DNA from: Serratia symbiotica
GTDB taxonomy: Bacteria; Pseudomonadota; Gammaproteobacteria; Enterobacterales; Enterobacteriaceae
Assembly: GCA_900380265.1 (NCBI GenBank)
Contig: LR025083.1
Span: forward strand, 1,798,001-1,862,000
Reading direction: 5' to 3'
DNA length: 64,000 nt
Of the stretch, positions 62,720 to 64,000 are shown one piece after another; the stretch's first letter is position 1, and each line of letters opens with the position of its first letter. A model generated the notes under the pieces. It worked only from the letters and a program-made list of their open reading frames with translations, was not told the DNA's origin and made no database searches. The position numbers and the translations under genes are program-made.

Positions 62720-62762
62720 AATATTCGAACTTGTTTTACTAAAACAAGTTCGAATATTGGCC
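62716..62762. repeat. 47-bp near-perfect palindrome, 23-bp arms, 1-nt centre
   Basis: The left arm 62716-62738 (starting GGCCAATATTCGAAC) is repeated exactly in reverse complement at 62740-62762 around a single C at 62739. It shares the GGCC of the pitA hairpin at 62716-62719. This is the longest palindrome in the window and would cruciform or hairpin readily in single-stranded DNA. Confidence 0.95.
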
Positions 62763-64000
62763 TCAGGAACAACTATTGACCTAGACGGAGCAGGTCAATT
62801 ATCTGCACTACTACGATCCGCAATAGTCTAAATAAGTATCACTATAAGGGGTTTCTCTTAATACATTTTAGCTCCGGCCAACACTAGCTATCAATCTAGA
62901 AGAATGTATACTAGATTATAAAGACTAACTAAACCTGGGCACTAATTTAGTTAGGTTTAACCTGATATATCTGCTTCTTGTTTTACGATTATCCATACTA
63001 TCGCCATTACAAATGAACGATGCTTTAAGGAATTTTAAGTTCAAGATCCACTTCTATCTCATCTTGTACACAGTAAAGAAAACGACTCAAGGATGTAAAT
63101 CCTAGTTTCCGGGCACACTGCATTGTACATCTGCTTTATTTTCTCCAAACAATCTGACCAACACCAATATCATACAAGGCTGTCTGAACTAGTACTGCTT
63201 TGACGCTTTTATCGCTATTTTCGCAGCATTGTCTGCGTACTCAATAATTAGGTTAACATCGATTAGTTCGCCTAAAAAGGGATCACCCAGTTGATCAATC
63301 ACCAAAATAAAACAACCCATCATCACCGTAGTTCAGTGTTTTTTAACACTAGTACAAGAAACCTTTGGTTTCCTGATGCACGCTCTGTGAATAGGTGTCG
63401 GTGTATACTGTAGTTAACCATTTGTTAAAATTTCTCATTACCTAATCGTTACCGGCAAACATTGCAAGTCCAAACAAAGATTCTTGAATGATGCAAATAT
63501 GTATAAAAAATCACGATAATGATAACCCAAAATACATCATCTAACGCGCTTAGCCTATTTCTATTAATTCGGCCCGCTAGGGATTCTTGTGATTTGAAGT
63601 TGAATTAAAAGAGCACCATTGTGCTCCACACTCTGATGAAATCATGCATGCAGAGGAGAGAAGCGCGCATATCTTTTGGTAAGACTTCTGACATGTGCAT
63701 AGATGATACGATAGAGATGATACCGTATACTAACTACAAACATCCCGCTATTAAAGAACATTACAAATGCAATCAAAGTTGGACAGATGGATCCTGCAAA
63801 TAATTAGCACACCTAGAATATCATCACCACCAAGACTCTGCCTTTTAACAACCATTACGCACGGGACAGAAACAAACCAACACCCCCAAAAACAGAGCCG
63901 ATCACTACTTTAGAACTTTTCCTAACTAGTTCGATTAATCCAAGGGGAATAGATTTCCAAGCCATAGCTAGCAGCATCGATCAAGGCAGCATCATAAACA
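62763..64000. other. Gene-free end of the window
   Basis: uspB and uspA follow pitA in E. coli, and I could not read either. A minus-strand stretch near 63195-63300 reads GDPFLGELIDVNLIIEYADN and ends in a stop; it looks protein-like, but I cannot name its family. A 60-codon open stretch at 63621-63803 has no motif. Confidence 0.55.

Noticed and set aside
1-64000. tRNA, rRNA, CRISPR arrays and insertion sequences
   Set aside because: I looked for T-arm motifs, regular direct repeats and transposase motifs or long terminal repeats and found none I can support.

Overview
The window looks like a stretch of chromosome from a heavily degraded, host-restricted member of the Enterobacterales, most likely a Serratia/Yersinia-like insect endosymbiont. 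Every recognisable protein is closest in memory to Enterobacteriaceae/Yersiniaceae homologues, base composition has drifted to roughly 40% GC by eye, and only nine convincing intact genes remain (about 8.8 kb, roughly 14% of 64 kb). There is no rRNA, tRNA, insertion sequence, prophage or CRISPR array that I can support. Serratia symbiotica-type aphid symbionts have this kind of sparse genome, but the species cannot be fixed from this sequence.

Layout. 1-8059: no gene. 8060-14218 (minus strand): the classic aroK-aroB-damX-dam-rpe-gph-trpS operon, with aroK, dam, rpe and trpS intact and aroB, gph and probably damX reduced to relics. 14219-22490: nothing recognisable; pilQ-type genes, mrcA, nudE and igaA would sit here in relatives. 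22490-31150: a chain of pseudogenes in the ancestral order, hslO (trace), pckA, envZ, ompR, greB, tex. 32307-34917: intact ferrous-iron uptake genes feoA and feoB. 36540-37387: gntX trace and intact nfuA. 37960-39940: glpE and glpR relics. 40455-41558 (minus): intact asd, followed by a relic of a GntP-type gluconate permease at 42990-43400. 43400-61170: almost 18 kb without a recognised gene, including an 8 kb ORF desert. 61171-62673: intact pitA, followed by a hairpin and a 47-bp palindrome. Gene order matches the E. coli trpS-to-pitA arc closely, so the locus decayed in place.

The survivors form a plausible minimal set: tRNA charging (TrpS), pentose-phosphate flow (Rpe), one shikimate step (AroK), DNA adenine methylation (Dam), Fe(II) import feeding Fe-S maturation (FeoA, FeoB, NfuA), the aspartate-semialdehyde step for lysine/DAP/threonine (Asd) and phosphate uptake (PitA). 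Osmosensing (EnvZ/OmpR), gluconeogenesis (PckA), transcript-cleavage and RNA-binding factors (GreB, Tex), redox chaperone Hsp33 (HslO) and glycerol/gluconate functions are lost. AroK is kept although the neighbouring aroB is dead, which suggests pathway sharing with a partner or a copy elsewhere.

The most unusual signal is not a gene. The non-coding DNA carries many short, perfect inverted repeats with tiny or no loops (arms of 10-23 bp), far more than simple chance predicts. This looks like a template-switching mutational footprint acting on relaxed DNA.
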